Positions 30,384 to 42,120 of a stretch of 64,000 nucleotides of DNA are shown here, piece after piece; the first letter of the stretch is position 1, and each line of letters starts with the position of its first letter. The stretch is from Halichondria panicea (lineage: Eukaryota > Porifera > Demospongiae > Suberitida > Halichondriidae): the NCBI RefSeq assembly GCF_963675165.1, contig NC_087378.1, positions 1,353,025-1,417,024 of the forward strand, read 5' to 3'. Below the pieces are notes generated by a model, which saw only the letters and a list, made by a program, of their open reading frames with translations, did no database searches and was not told the DNA's origin. A program made the position numbers and the translations under genes.

Positions 30384-31959
30384 ATGGCTAGAAAAGTGTC
30401 TTTGCAGACTGTGTATCCATGCGTGGACTGTACGTCTGAATGTCAAGAAAGGGATGTTACAAAGCTTCATTGCCAAGAGCATTTTATTTGTAATATAAAA
30501 TGCTTTCCAGACAGGTTCCATGGGGCAAGCACCATACCTGATGTGCTAAAGTGCTCTGTTTGCAATGACATTAACGAATCACCAGGGATTTACATCTTTG
30601 TTGATGACTCCAACATTTGGATTGGAGCCAAGGCCCTTCAAAGCAAGCTTAAACGCTTTAAAACTGTGGAAGACCACCGTGTTCGCATTGACATAGGAAA
30701 TCTGACTGATGTGCTTGCTGACGGGCGCTTGGTAGCCCAAGGTGTTTTGTACGGCTCTGAACCACCTCGTGTGGAACAAGATCAAGGAGCAAGGCTGGAG
30801 GGTGACAACAGACAAGAGGCACACATTGACTGGGAAGGAAAAGAAAGTTGATACTCGATTAGTAGCTGAAGTCACTGCTCTTGCAATTCGCACAAAATCA
30901 ATTAAGAAGAAAACGACCATTGTCCTGGTTACAGGAGATGCTGATATGATACCTGCAATTCAGGAGGTTATGAAAGAAGATTATTGGTTGGTTGAAGTGT
31001 GTATGTGGAAGCATGCTATGTCCCAAGATTTGCTTCGCTTTGCTAGAGACAACGACGGGCGTGTTGTGATCAGATATCTTGATGATTTTGTGGACAAAGT
31101 CTCGTTTACTGAATTGCGATTTAAAATTTCAGACAAAGTCCTCCATTTGGTCAAGAAAGGAGGTGTTGTTTTCTCCATCGAAAAGACGGCGTTTGACAGA
31201 GGTGGATATTTTCACCAACGTATCCCAACGCAGTCGTGGCTTGATCAACTAGAGAGCATAGCTCAGTGGCCATCTCAATACTACTGGTTTTTCAGCCATG
31301 AGAGTGGAAAAACCAATGACCTTGTTCTTGTTTTCAGGGGAGATTTTGACATTAAGCAACTTGTTACCGATATTGAGTTAGAAGCTGATGGAGAAGAGAA
31401 GCAATATCGTCTCCCAAGCATTATCATGGTCCAAACGTTCCTACAATACAGTCAACATATCTACGAACAACCTGTCGATTCAGAGAGACTAAAATTCGAT
31501 GATGCGCGGCTTGATAAAATTGGTATATACAATAACGAGGAAGCTCTTGCAGGATCAGATAATGATGTCAATTATGAAGCGGACTCCTTTGACGATTGGA
31601 AAACATACCGCAGGAAACCACGTAGCCATCGTCTTAGACAGCAGTACTCTGATTCGTGCCCTTACAAGTACAACTGCAAGTTTGGTACCAGGTGTCAATA
31701 TCAACACACTGAAGACGAAAAAACGTATTTCAAGGGGAGGATCGAAGGACGAGGAAACCCTGTTCGCAAAGTTCATCCCTGCAATTATTTCGAGCAAAAG
31801 CCTCCAAGGTGTACAAAAATGAAGCATGAATGCGATTTTGCCCATGGAAGTGAAGACGCTTGGTGCCTTATCTGTCTAAATTCTGGGCATTTTACTGACA
31901 ATTGCCTCCAACAGAAGCCTTCAATTGCAAAACAACAAACTGACCTTGTAGTGACCTAA
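30384..31959 (+). CDS. NYN-domain RNase-like protein with CCCH and CCHC zinc fingers; apparent frame change
   Basis: An intronless gene read in two overlapping frames, 30384-30851 and 30742-31959. The first frame has a Cys/His-rich N-terminus (residues 12-75, CVDCTSEC and LKCSVC) and begins an NYN/PIN-like nuclease domain: IFVDDSNIW gives the first acidic residues, and VLYGSEPP a core strand. The domain continues in the second frame with VWNKIKEQGWRV, KKVDTRLVAEV and VTGDADMIPAI, supplying the remaining Asp residues. The C-terminus has a CCCH finger (CPYKYNCKFGTRCQYQH), a second variant CCCH (CDFAH end) and a CX2CX4HX4C knuckle (CLICLNSGHFTDNC). The frame change lies near 30761-30775. It could be a sequencing or assembly error, a recent mutation or a programmed shift; no slippery site stands out. 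NYN plus CCCH suggests RNA cleavage, as in Regnase-type proteins, but orthology is not claimed. Confidence 0.75.
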
Positions 31960-32196
31960 ATTTATTACATTGTGTGTATTAGCAGAGTCATTTGCCTGGT
32001 ATTATAGAATACCAGTACGAAGATAATTATATATAATTATATGTAACCTTTTATGTTGCCAATGGTTTCATGTATGTAATTATATATAGTTGTATTATTA
32101 AGAAAATTTATGAAATAGACAATCTCAACAGTAAACATCATGCACATAAAAATGAACACAGAAATTTAGGGGATATCGACACACAAAAATCAACAG

Positions 32197-35100
32197 CTAA
32201 TCATTTGATGCTAACTGTTCAGTTTTTTCCCCATTCAATGGAGCCTCTTCAAGCACAGAGGGATCAACCTTCTCCCTGTACACCAGCTTCACATCTCCAC
32301 TGCTCTTCCAGATGAAGTACTTCACTGTCCTCAGGTCTAGCTCAGGGTCAAGCACCTGCAGTATATGGGGGAACACCATTCTACACAATGACAATACAAA
32401 GCTACCACCTATATACATCACAATGTCTAGTATAGCAACAGTGTACACATATCACTTAAGGCCACGTCAAGCTTACACATCACGATACCATTTTTAGGCC
32501 TTCTAATAACTATGATAATAATAGTGATCCATAATTATTAGAGGGGAACACACTGCATGTACATGAACCATTATACCAACACAAAATGTGGAAAGTAGAC
32601 AACATTCCAGACAATAATTTATCCCCACCCACCTGATCCATGCACTGTACTTCCACTTGCCCTGCCTGTTCCTCCAGATTGTCGACCTTCCCTTCTTTGT
32701 TGCCAAACAACCTCGGACAGACATACTCCTGTACCTTTCTAATGGAGAGCAGGTCTTGTGCTGACAGTCGATCACTTGTGCAGCCAATTAAAAAAAATAG
32801 GTGAAAAACATAGTTTTGTATATAGGATAACAGGCATGGTACATGTAAGTAGTAAAGGTAACACAATATGATGTATTGAAGGTAGTTTGCTCAGACAATT
32901 AACTCACTCTTTTCCTCCTTTGATATTCTTTGGCTCCTTGACTAGAGTGAAGTTGATCTTGATGACTCCAGGCAGTTTTTTCTGCAAATAACAATTGATG
33001 GCAAAATTATTAAACTTATAACACCTCCTCACTAACGATGTAATTATGTATTCGGGTACAGCTAGTGTACTCACCTGACAGACAATGTCCATGGCCCAAA
33101 CAGGGCATGAGTTGTTGAGCTGTTTTGTCTCATGGTTACCACCGGCATCACCGGCCAGGAAACGGACGAGGGTGGTCCCACAGTCACCTGATTCTGCGAT
33201 GATCACAGGGGTGTGCTTAGGAACATCAAAGTACAAGTAGTCCTGCAGTTGGTATACGACCATTCATTGGTAACAAGAGGGAAACACTGTTTGGGTAAAT
33301 AATTATACCAACACAATACAGGTACACGTAGGTACAACAAGTTATTGCCATCTGATAGTAAGACTAGTACATGTACTACTAAATGCATTGTGGGGTAGAG
33401 TACACAGACCTCAGTACACATCTGCAGGTAATTAACATCAGCTACACACTAGCTGCTCTAACATCAGCTGGATGATGATTACACACTAGCTGCTCTAACG
33501 GTCCTCACCTGTACATCACTCGACTCCACTGTCTCCTTGCCCACCGTCTTCTGCTGCTCGTGATACTGAACCAGCCTCTCCTCAACACGTTCAGCCAACT
33601 CCGTTTGCTCAATGGTCGCCAAACTCTCAGAGAATCGGTCCCACGTCACATCCTCAGCCTCCTTCAGCCACATCTGTGTGAGTGTGTGGGGGGGGGGGAA
33701 TATCCATGAGGGATACTGACACTACTATTACATTCTATGGAGTCAAGGGGGGAAATTATTCAGGCTTGCCTCAAAATTCTTCTCAGTGGATACAAACGCA
33801 AATGATGGTTAATTGGCACACTCTTTACAGTATAATACTGTACAAATAGGCAAAAAGAGATCAACATATCATACTAGAGCACTAAAGTGCAAACCCTCGG
33901 CTGGTGACATGATTATAAAGAAACCAGAAGACTGATATAATGCAGTGCATAATATAGTGATGTTGTTATCATCATCATGCATGACTTGCACAGCAACTCA
34001 GGAGCAATAAAACTAAACCAGACTGGAGGCATGCTGAAACATTTGAGAACAGGTAGTATATGCAGTGCATATACTATAGATATATGCACTGTGGATTAGG
34101 ATCACAGCAAAGAAGCCTGGAGTCTCAGAGAAGTATGGCTCCAGGTCCTGCATGGATCCCAGTCAGCTAAAGCAAGCTTTCTACTTTAGTGACCCTGTTC
34201 CATTGTTCCTGGTATATACAGCTTTCTACTTTAGTGACCCTGTTCCATTGTTTCTGGACCTGGTACAGGATCACTTCAGTTATAAGTAACGCATGTGCAA
34301 GTTCTGTCCAAGCTACATTTTGCTCGCTTTTATTAGACAACGAAGCTTTAACACCGAAAGCTGCCACTATTAGAAGTACTGAATTGTTGTGTGGAGGCTA
34401 CCCATGCTGTAAACGCAGTGCTAGAGCATCCAGGTAAGCAGACCCAGTCACAAGCTTCTTAGCTTTTGCTCGTTTTTATTTGACAACGAAGGTTTAACAG
34501 GAAATTCTGCCACTATTAAAATTAATAACTTGTTGTATGAAGGCTATCCATGCTGTAAACGCAGTGCTGTGGCATCCAGGTGAGTAGATTCACCTGTCAC
34601 AAACAAACAAACAAACAAACAAACCAAACTAGAGCACTAAAGTGCAAACCCTCGGCTGGTGACATGATTATAAAGAAACCAGAAGACTGATATAATGCAG
34701 TGCATATAGTGATGTTGTTAACATCATCATGCATGACTTGCACAGCAACTCAGGAGCAATAAAACTAAACCAGACTGGAGGCATGCTGAAACATTTGAGA
34801 ACAGGTAGTAGTACTATAAATATATGCACTGTGGATTAGGATCACAGCAAAGAAGCATGGAGTCTCAGAGAAGTATGGCTCCAGGTCCTGCATGGATCCC
34901 AGTCAGCTAAAGCAAGCTTTCTGGTTTAGTGACCCTGTTCCAATATTGTTCCTGGTATATACAGCTTTCTACTTTAGTGACCCTGTTCCATTGTTTCTGG
35001 ACCTGGTACAGGATCACTTCAGTTATAAGTAACGCATGTGCAAGTTCTGTTCAAGCTACATTTTGCTCGCTTTTATTAGACAACGAAGCTTTAACACCGA

Positions 35101-38100
35101 AAGCTGCCACTATTAGAAGTACTGACTTGTTGTGTGGAGGCTACCCATGCTGTAAACGCAGTGCTAGAGCATCCAGGTAAGCAGACCCAGTCACAAGCTT
35201 CTTAGCTTTTGCTCGTTTTTATTTGACAACGAAGGTTTAACATGAAATTCTGCCACTATTAAAATTAATAACTTGTTGTATGAAGGCTATCCATGCTGTA
35301 AACGCAGTGCCATGGCATGCAGGTGAGTAGACTCACACATTACAAACAAACAAACAAACAGACCAACGGACTACTATACCCGTGGCCGCCCACGCGCGCC
35401 TCGGGTAACAACTACTATAACCCGTGGCCGCCCACGCGCCTCGGGTTAATAAGCACAATGCTATGAAAATAGAGAAACTACTAGCTTAATTGCTACACCA
35501 CAAGAACTCTACTCACCTTGAACAAGTCCTCCAGACACAGCTCTGGTTTGCTGGGGTGAGTGTTCTTGAGTCTCTCCACCTCCTCCTCTGGTATGGTGAG
35601 AGCAGCTGCCAGTTTCTCCCACATCACAGCATCACAGCCGGCACAGATCTCAAGCAGCTCCTCCAACTGGGGTGGGGGTGGAGGGGAGGGAGCTAGTGGG
35701 GCTGTGTGCGTGTGTGTGTGTAGAGGAGAGGGGTAATTATTGTTTGAGAGGATGCAAGATTGAGAAGAAAAGTATAAAAGGGGTAAGGGTTACTAGATCT
35801 AGCTACCTTTGTCTGTGTGTTTCTCCTCCTGCTGTGGGTGGGTAGAGGGCCAGTGCTCGAACAAGGCATGCAGTAGAAGAGCTCCAAGGTTCACTGCACA
35901 ATCAGTACACATCTGATAACACAACTTCAGACATGGTTGAATGCACAATGTACTGTAATTCCCTCAGGCTTACTCTTGAGGTCTGAAGCCACGTCCTTTG
36001 CGTTGGTACGGGAGCCAATGACCCAGGCAGAGAAACACTCATTCTCTTCCAGGCGAATTGTCAGCATCTAGCAATCAAGAGTATGTTCAAACTACACAAT
36101 TATCCAGCCACACAAAACATTTGCATTTGCAATGTACCATATACAAAAAGAAGGAATGACTCTCCATATTGCAAACAACTAATTTTAACAAACAGCCAAC
36201 AGTTCTATTTCACTTCCCTCTCCCTATAACCATAGATTAAAGAGTTAGAGGGATATAGGAAACGGTTGGTATTCTTGAATACGTCCGTGCTACGCTGCGG
36301 TTTAATCGAGGCCATCACAACAATACCTATTTCTAATTAATTCTACACCCAGTGCATAATACTAACTGTGCTAAGTTTGTGCAACTCACTTATATTTCAA
36401 GGTCTATACCTATTGTAGTAGTCATAACCAGCACGCTTACACGTTACATGGTCCATTAGCTCTAAAACAGCATTGGGAACTTATAACTTTATTGGAAAGT
36501 CTCTTTTACTGGGTGTGGTCAGTCATTAGCAAGTACTACACGTGGCTCATGGACTAGGCGTGTTATAAATTGTTGAAAGAGATAATGTCTCGAGGAAACC
36601 CAACTTTCTTATTTTGAGGGAGTTACCCGGCATAATAGCCTCGTTCATAGGGCGTAACGCGGATTGTTTTCGAGGCTCCACTGCAGATTCAATGTAAAAT
36701 CATCACGTGCACCACTCCGTTTCCTATCCCTCTAACTCTTCAATCTATACTATAACTCACCCCAGTCTTGACCTCGACAGAGAACCAGTTAGGGGTGTAG
36801 TACTTCTCCTGTCTTTGTGCGGCCTCATCATCCATATTCACAGGGCCAAGATCCTTAATCTTTCGAGCCTAAGCAACACACATCCTCACATACGTACGTA
36901 AGCTTTTCAAAACTACACTGACTTATAAAGTTACAATCACCTCACTTGAAATTCAAACCTTATTTACATGCAGGCAGTACTACAGTAGTAGAGTGTACAT
37001 GTATAACCACACCACTAGGCTGTACACATTCTACACACTTTAGGTCAATCACAGTGGTTCAGCTTCTTGCACTGTGGGTTGCAGATCAGAGGAGGTACGA
37101 CACGCGCGCCTCAATTTAGCAATTAGCCTCTGCAATAACGTTGAGCGTGGGCGGAATCATTATCGAGGCACGCGTGTCGTACCTCCTCTGATTACAGACA
37201 GATATACATGTACCCTCGGTCCCCTAAAACATGTGCTTAAGTCAGGAACAGACCAGCTTTGAATGAGTTGACTACTTCACTGGCTGCTATCCCAAACACA
37301 CCTCAATATGTAGCTACCAAGGTTAACTCACGTGCATCACATCCCAGAGTGCCACGTTATCATTGGAGTCCCTAGTCAACACTTGTTGTCTGTTGTTAAG
37401 GACACGGAAGTCCTTGATGCTACTGCCACCTTCACATTAGAGGCAATTACAATGTAGTTAAAATAAAAATGTGATTAAAAACTCACCAGGCAGAGTGGCA
37501 ACAGGTTTAGTAATGAACGGAGTTGGCTCGTCTATATTAGTGATCACCACCTCTTCCTCTGACTCCTCCCCACTCACGAGACCATCCCCTTCCTCAATAA
37601 GGAGTTTGGGATCAACAGACCACTTGTTGATACTGGTATCTGTGGTAGCCACCCAGAGAGAGTCAGTCCCTCCACTAGTGTCCAGAGCCAGACTCAGTAT
37701 AGGAGACTCCTCACAAAACAACAGTGTGGACTCTTGGCTAGCTGCAAGATACAAAAAGGTGTCTTCATCCCTAATCTTAACTAGCAAGTACATAATACAC
37801 TTATAGCCCTTGTACCATTTCTAGTTGCTAGTTAGGGACTCTAGACAAATAATTATACTCACTGTACACGTAAGGCAACTAGTGTTTGGATCTGACACAT
37901 TGCGTACGTGTTTTCTTTCTTACTTGACTTACTTTCAAACAACTCAGTAGCGTAGACCTTTTTGTCTCTGCCTCCAGAGTAGAAGGTGGTGAACTCATTG
38001 TCCACAGCCAACGCCCACACTCCCTCTTCATGTATTCGAAACGTTTCCACACACCGCTGTTGCCCTAGCGACCAGAGCCGCACTGTGCCGTCCGAGCTCC

Positions 38101-39910
38101 CAGACAAACACTGTGTATTGAGAGAGTCATCAGACTGATGTCATAGACTGATGTCACACTACATGTACATGTAGTATGTACACTGTACAGGATAATTTCT
38201 CAGAGCTGTTGGTAACGCCTATATACGCAAGATACAAGAAAGGGTTTTTTTTTACAAAATTGACAAGGAGTATACTGATCACAAAAGGAGCTAGGTCTTA
38301 CAAGTGGGTAGGAGAACAGGCTGCAGTTCAGACACAGGGAGTATCTCTCACCATTGTTCCGTCTCTGTTGAGAAGGAGAGCTCTGACATTGTCCGTGTGT
38401 CCTTTCAGTTTCATTGATCGCTCACACGTACGAGGATCCCACACTCTCAACAACTGTAGTAGAGCAATAGGTATACACACACATGCAGTCGTTTATAGTA
38501 TTTTTCTTACGTTACATCTTATAAAGTAAAGACAGTTTGGGGGTGTTGCTATGACCACCAAACTCTTAGCTCATGCGCTCAGTTTTGTATAGTCTCAGAC
38601 TGTACAATTAACTATAGCCAGAGACATTCAAGCAAAGGCTTCCATACAGTGCCCAGTACACACGTTTGGCTATACTGCTATAAATAGAGTGTAGTCCATG
38701 ACTATGCCCTCACCTTCTCAGTGGAGCCACAGATGAGGACAGTCCCAGCATCGTTGAGTACCAAGCTGTACACAGACTCTTTTGATCCAGTAACTGTAGT
38801 GGCTGCACAAACAAACATCGATAAGCTCTGTGCTATGACTCAACCAACAAAAGCATGGGCCAGCTACATGTACAATGCAAATAGAGAACTTAAATGATGC
38901 CCTGCACTTTGTTGAGGGTTTTCGAATGCTTGTACACGTGCGTATGGTTACTCAACCAACATGGCTGCATGCTCACTGGTGATGGTGTTATTAGCAGAGG
39001 TGAGAGAGGTGAGGGTCTTGATATCCCAGAGGTAGATGTTCTTGTCTAGGCCAGCACTGGCCACCAACTCGGTATCCTTTGCGTAAGCCAGACACCTATA
39101 CACGTGTGCGTGTGTGTGTGTGTGGGGGGGGGGTTATGAGAGGGGACATTTAGAGGAATGCTTGGTCGGACACTACTTAAGGGAGCAGAATGGTCCAATA
39201 GCATCCTAAAAATAGTTGAGGATTAGTATTATATGTAATTAGCTAAGAGAGGGCCTAAAAACAGGAAATGGATGAAACGCAACAGGAAGTGGACACTACA
39301 TACTTCACATAATCCTTGTGTGTTCTTAGAGTAGACGCACACGATCCTTTGTTAGTGTCCCATAGCTTTATAGTTGTGTCGGAGGAGGCAGACATCACTG
39401 TGTGTGTGGTGTGGGATGAGTGTGGGGTGTGATGTGTGTGTGTGTGGGGGAGTTTGTGGGTTAAGTTATAGTGCTGTGTGTGGTGTGTGTGTGGGAGGGA
39501 CTACACTAACTAGGTGTGTGGTGTACGTATGTGCACGACTTACTGTATTTGCCGTCAATACAGAGGGCAATGTCATTGACCCAGTCAGTGTGGTGCTCAA
39601 AGGACTTGAGATGGGGCTATGATGAAAAAACAAAAGAACAACGTGAACCAGAGAATTCCATGAGACCTCCATTATATATACTTACAATCTCATTGTTCCC
39701 GGAATACTGACTGAGGTCCCAACTCCGAATGATTGAGTCCCTACCAGCTGTGTATAGGTGCTGGTGGGTGCGGTCAAAGCAGAGCTTGTTCACACCCGAT
39801 CGGTTTAGCTTCTCCTCAACGTCTCTGATCACGTATGAGATGGCCACCTTTCGTCTAATGACACTTCGTATCGTCCCCCCACCACCACTTCCATACCCCC
39901 TGCTGCTCAT
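32197..39910 (-). CDS. WDR48: WDR48 (UAF1) with an inserted Death-like domain, 18 exons
   Basis: Minus-strand exons are 39686-39910, 39544-39616, 39304-39397, 38977-39095, 38714-38802, 38352-38453, 37933-38110, 37487-37741, 37332-37429, 36761-36868, 35974-36067, 35807-35893, 35517-35701, 33509-33673, 33075-33242, 32908-32981, 32633-32774 and 32197-32355, giving 804 residues (human 677). The WD40 half matches human WDR48 throughout: [62 protein letters not shown]. The C-terminal ubiquitin-like region matches in [27 protein letters not shown] and [23 protein letters not shown]1 activates USP1, USP12 and USP46 and acts in DNA repair. Between these parts, residues about 520-605 (exons 13 and 14) form a Death-like fold: [18 protein letters not shown], then [18 protein letters not shown], then LAERVEERL. 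Human WDR48 has only a short linker there. Confidence 0.94.
33873..34627 (+). repeat. Dispersed repeat family, copy 1
   Basis: Starts actagagcactaaagtgcaa and ends in an (AAAC)n tract at 34600-34627. It is largely the same, base for base, as copy 2, with small indels. It has an internal 45-bp direct duplication (agctttctactttagtgacc, twice). Family type is unknown: the AAAC tail is SINE/LINE-like, but no promoter boxes or coding capacity were identified. Confidence 0.75.
34628..35448 (+). repeat. Dispersed repeat family, copy 2, with terminal hairpins
   Basis: Adjoins copy 1 head to tail. After its (AAAC)n run it continues through two near-identical units of CCGTGGCCGCCCACGCGC ending TCGGGTTAAT. 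The inverted arms AACCCG..GGC and GCC.CGGGTT would make a strong hairpin. The 60410-61051 copy ends the same way. Confidence 0.75.
36231..36749. mobile_element. Non-autonomous DNA transposon, ~32-bp TIRs, 7-bp TSD, in WDR48 intron 10
   Basis: The left end begins CATAGATTAAAGAGTTAGAG and the complement of the right end reads TATAGATTGAAGAGTTAGAG. Both continue to AGGAAACGG. The 7-bp flank CTATAAC is duplicated at 36224-36230 and 36750-36756. The 519-bp body has no coding frame. The right duplication touches the 5' splice site of WDR48 exon 10 (donor bases at 36756-36760). The ends resemble those of the 52630-54184 element (CATAGAT..., ...GGAAACG). 7-8-bp duplications with ends starting CA are compatible with P-type or hAT-type elements; the superfamily is not settled. 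Confidence 0.78.
36869..37331. other. WDR48 intron 9, contains a palindromic element
   Basis: A 463-bp intron between exons 9 and 10. Apart from the 108-bp inverted-repeat element at 37085-37192, nothing was recognised. Confidence 0.5.
37085..37192. mobile_element. 108-bp palindromic miniature element
   Basis: The arms ATCAGAGGAGGTACGACACG (left) and its complement at the right end match over about 28 bp and surround a 50-bp centre. A single arm of the same sequence occurs at 13632. There is no coding capacity. It reads as a tiny MITE or folded repeat. Confidence 0.65.
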
Positions 39911-40303
39911 CTGAGAACAAATCCATGAATGAGTCAGAGCTACTAGCTGAGGTTTGGTTAAGGCATTTATAGTCACATGGGATAGAAAATAAAACAAGCA
40001 CATGTACTAGATCTAATACAAAGTCAACTGTTCAATAATTAATCTTCCTACCTGACAGCCTTAGTTTGATTTCTTGCTACACAGTTGATAATGACTTGTC
40101 ACCTGATGATGAACTGTTGAGGGCTGGATAATGATGATCTCTTTGAGAACACAACTCCTTGAATGATCATTGCCCCACCTCCAGCCACGCCCATCTTAGT
40201 ATGCTGAGCCACGCCCATCTTTACCAATCCAGCAGCAATAAAATCGAGGCAATAAAATTGTGTGTTATCCTGTACGTACACAACATACCTCAGCTATGAT
40301 AGG
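39911..40303. promoter_or_regulatory. Head-to-head WDR48/GLYCTK upstream region
   Basis: 393 bp separate the two divergent start codons. A word around 'ccacgcccatcttagtatg' and 'ccacgcccatctttacc' is repeated 23 bp apart near 40185-40225, which may be a duplicated control element. That role is inference. Confidence 0.35.
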
Positions 40304-42120
40304 ATGATGAGCCGAGGCTTGAGCACAGCAGTGAAGGGAGCTGGACTGAGATACTCTCACCTGGAGAAGATCTACTCTGCAGCCATTGCAACTGTCTCCC
40401 CTATGAAGCTAATATCTGAAGCATTAGAGTTTGATAGGGCGACTGAGGTGCTCACTGTTGGCCATGCGTCTTACCAGCTAAACCGGTAATTTCAATCGGA
40501 GTGTAATTGTTTTCTTCAATGTTTGGCATGCATCACATTCGACCTTGTTGTTTCTGCAGTAATGTGAAGGTGGTGGCATTTGGCAAGGCAGTGCTCGGAA
40601 TGGTGGCAGCTGTGGAAAATGTGATTGGGGAACATATTATCGAGGGTGTGGCTAGTGTTCCCATAGGGACCATGAGCACAGCAATGTCCAACTTCCCACA
40701 ATACCTACCTCCTGAAACAAGTAGAATAAGGTGCAAATAATGAGTCGCGGGATTTATGTTTGTTTATCTTGTATTCTACTGTATGCAGAATTCGTGAAGG
40801 GGCTCTACACAATCTCCCTGATGTAGCGTCTGAGTTGGCAGCTAGAGAGATACTGAGCTTGGTGAGGAGTGCCAAGGACGATGAGTTGATCATCACTCTG
40901 ATATCTGGTGGTGGGTCTGCTCTTCTGCCCTGTCCTGTCAGTGGGGTCACCCTGGAGGAGAAAAAACAGGTATCACCTTTTACCACACATACCAGTGAAA
41001 ATCAGTTCCTCGATACAGAATGATACATTTCTGTGAGTTTACATGTCAGGGAATTTCATGTATCCTATTTGTGTGCCCAGGTTATGGAGAGTCTGGTTAA
41101 GTGTGGTGCTGACATCAATGAGCTAAACATGTTCAGGAAGGCACTCTCTGAAATCAAGGGAGGCAAACTAGCTCAAGCAGCTTACCCGTCCAAGGTACAG
41201 CTTTTTTTATAGGTGCTTTACCTTGCTGACTTGTATCCTTACAGCTCGTTGCTCTAATACTGTCTGATGTTATAGGTGACCCACTGGAGACGATTGCCAG
41301 CGGACCCACGGTACCAAATAACACCCACAATTGGGATGTACTCGATCTCTTGGACAAGTACAAGCTTAGAGAAGAACTTCCAACATCAATTATAACACAT
41401 TTGGTTAAAACAGAAGAAGTGAATAACAATGTACCCGTTTGTAACGGAGAGTATATCAACACACAGAATGTACTGGTTGGGACAAACAAAATTGCCACAG
41501 CTGCTGCTCTACAAACTGCCCAGGCTCTCGGATATTCAAGTCATGTGTGGTCTCATTCCATTCAAGGGGAAGCAAGGAAAATAGGAGAAATGTTCGCCTT
41601 AGTTGCTCATAGCCTTTTTTCAGCGATGAAAGGAGAATCTTTTCAATTGCCAGAAGTCTGCTTTGAAAACTGCTCAGAAGATATCAGAGACAATTTGTTA
41701 AATACTTTTTCGTCAATCCACGATAATGTCCAAGGATGTTGTCATCAAATTTGTCTAATAAGCGGAGGAGAGCCTACAGTGACAGTTAAGGGAGATGGGA
41801 GGGGAGGACGAAATCAAGAACTAGCACTTGCCTTTGCCATAAAACTGAACCAACTTCGAACCTCTGTGGATTCCCACTGCCTCTTTGCCTCTGTAGGTAC
41901 GGATGGACAAGATGGACCTTGCGATGCGGCAGGGGCAATTGTGGATGGCAATGTTGTTAATGATTCGATGAAACAGAATTTGGATCCTGTAAAGTTTCTG
42001 GATGATAACGATTCCTTTACATTCTTCTCAAAACTAAATGATGGACAGTATTTGATTAGAACTGGACTGACTGGAACTAATGTTATGGATGTACATGTGC
42101 TATTATTGAATATCTCATAA
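40304..42120 (+). CDS. GLYCTK: Glycerate kinase (class II, GLYCTK), 5 exons
   Basis: Exons are 40304-40485, 40560-40730, 40789-40969, 41081-41194 and 41245-42120, giving 507 residues (human 523). The enzyme phosphorylates D-glycerate in serine and fructose breakdown. The N-terminal half has VKVVAFGKAVLGMVAAVE and the nucleotide-site loop LISGGGSALLPCP. The C-terminal MOFRL domain has SGGEPTVTVKGDGRGGRNQE and SVGTDGQDGPCDAAGAIVDG, both strongly conserved in GLYCTK. Two start codons stand in tandem at 40304 and 40307; either would do. The short N-terminus before ATVSPMKLI may serve as a mitochondrial presequence, as in vertebrates (inference). Confidence 0.95.

Larger units (their letters stand above)
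33674..35516. other. WDR48 intron 13, 1.84 kb, tandem copies of a hairpin-tailed repeat
   Basis: This intron splits the Death-like domain. It is filled by two copies of one repeat, 33873-34627 and 34628-35448, both starting actagagcactaaagtgcaa. Each copy carries an internal duplication of a block of about 140 bp ending in cgcagtgct..agcatccagg, followed by an (AAAC)n run. The second copy ends with two GC-rich hairpin units (arms AACCCG and CGGGTT around GGCCGCCCACGCGCC). Confidence 0.85.

Noticed and set aside
34189-35180. Matching 82-83-residue frames in two places of the WDR48 intron
   Set aside because: They coincide with the two copies of the dispersed repeat; similarity follows from the DNA repeat and no known domain is seen.
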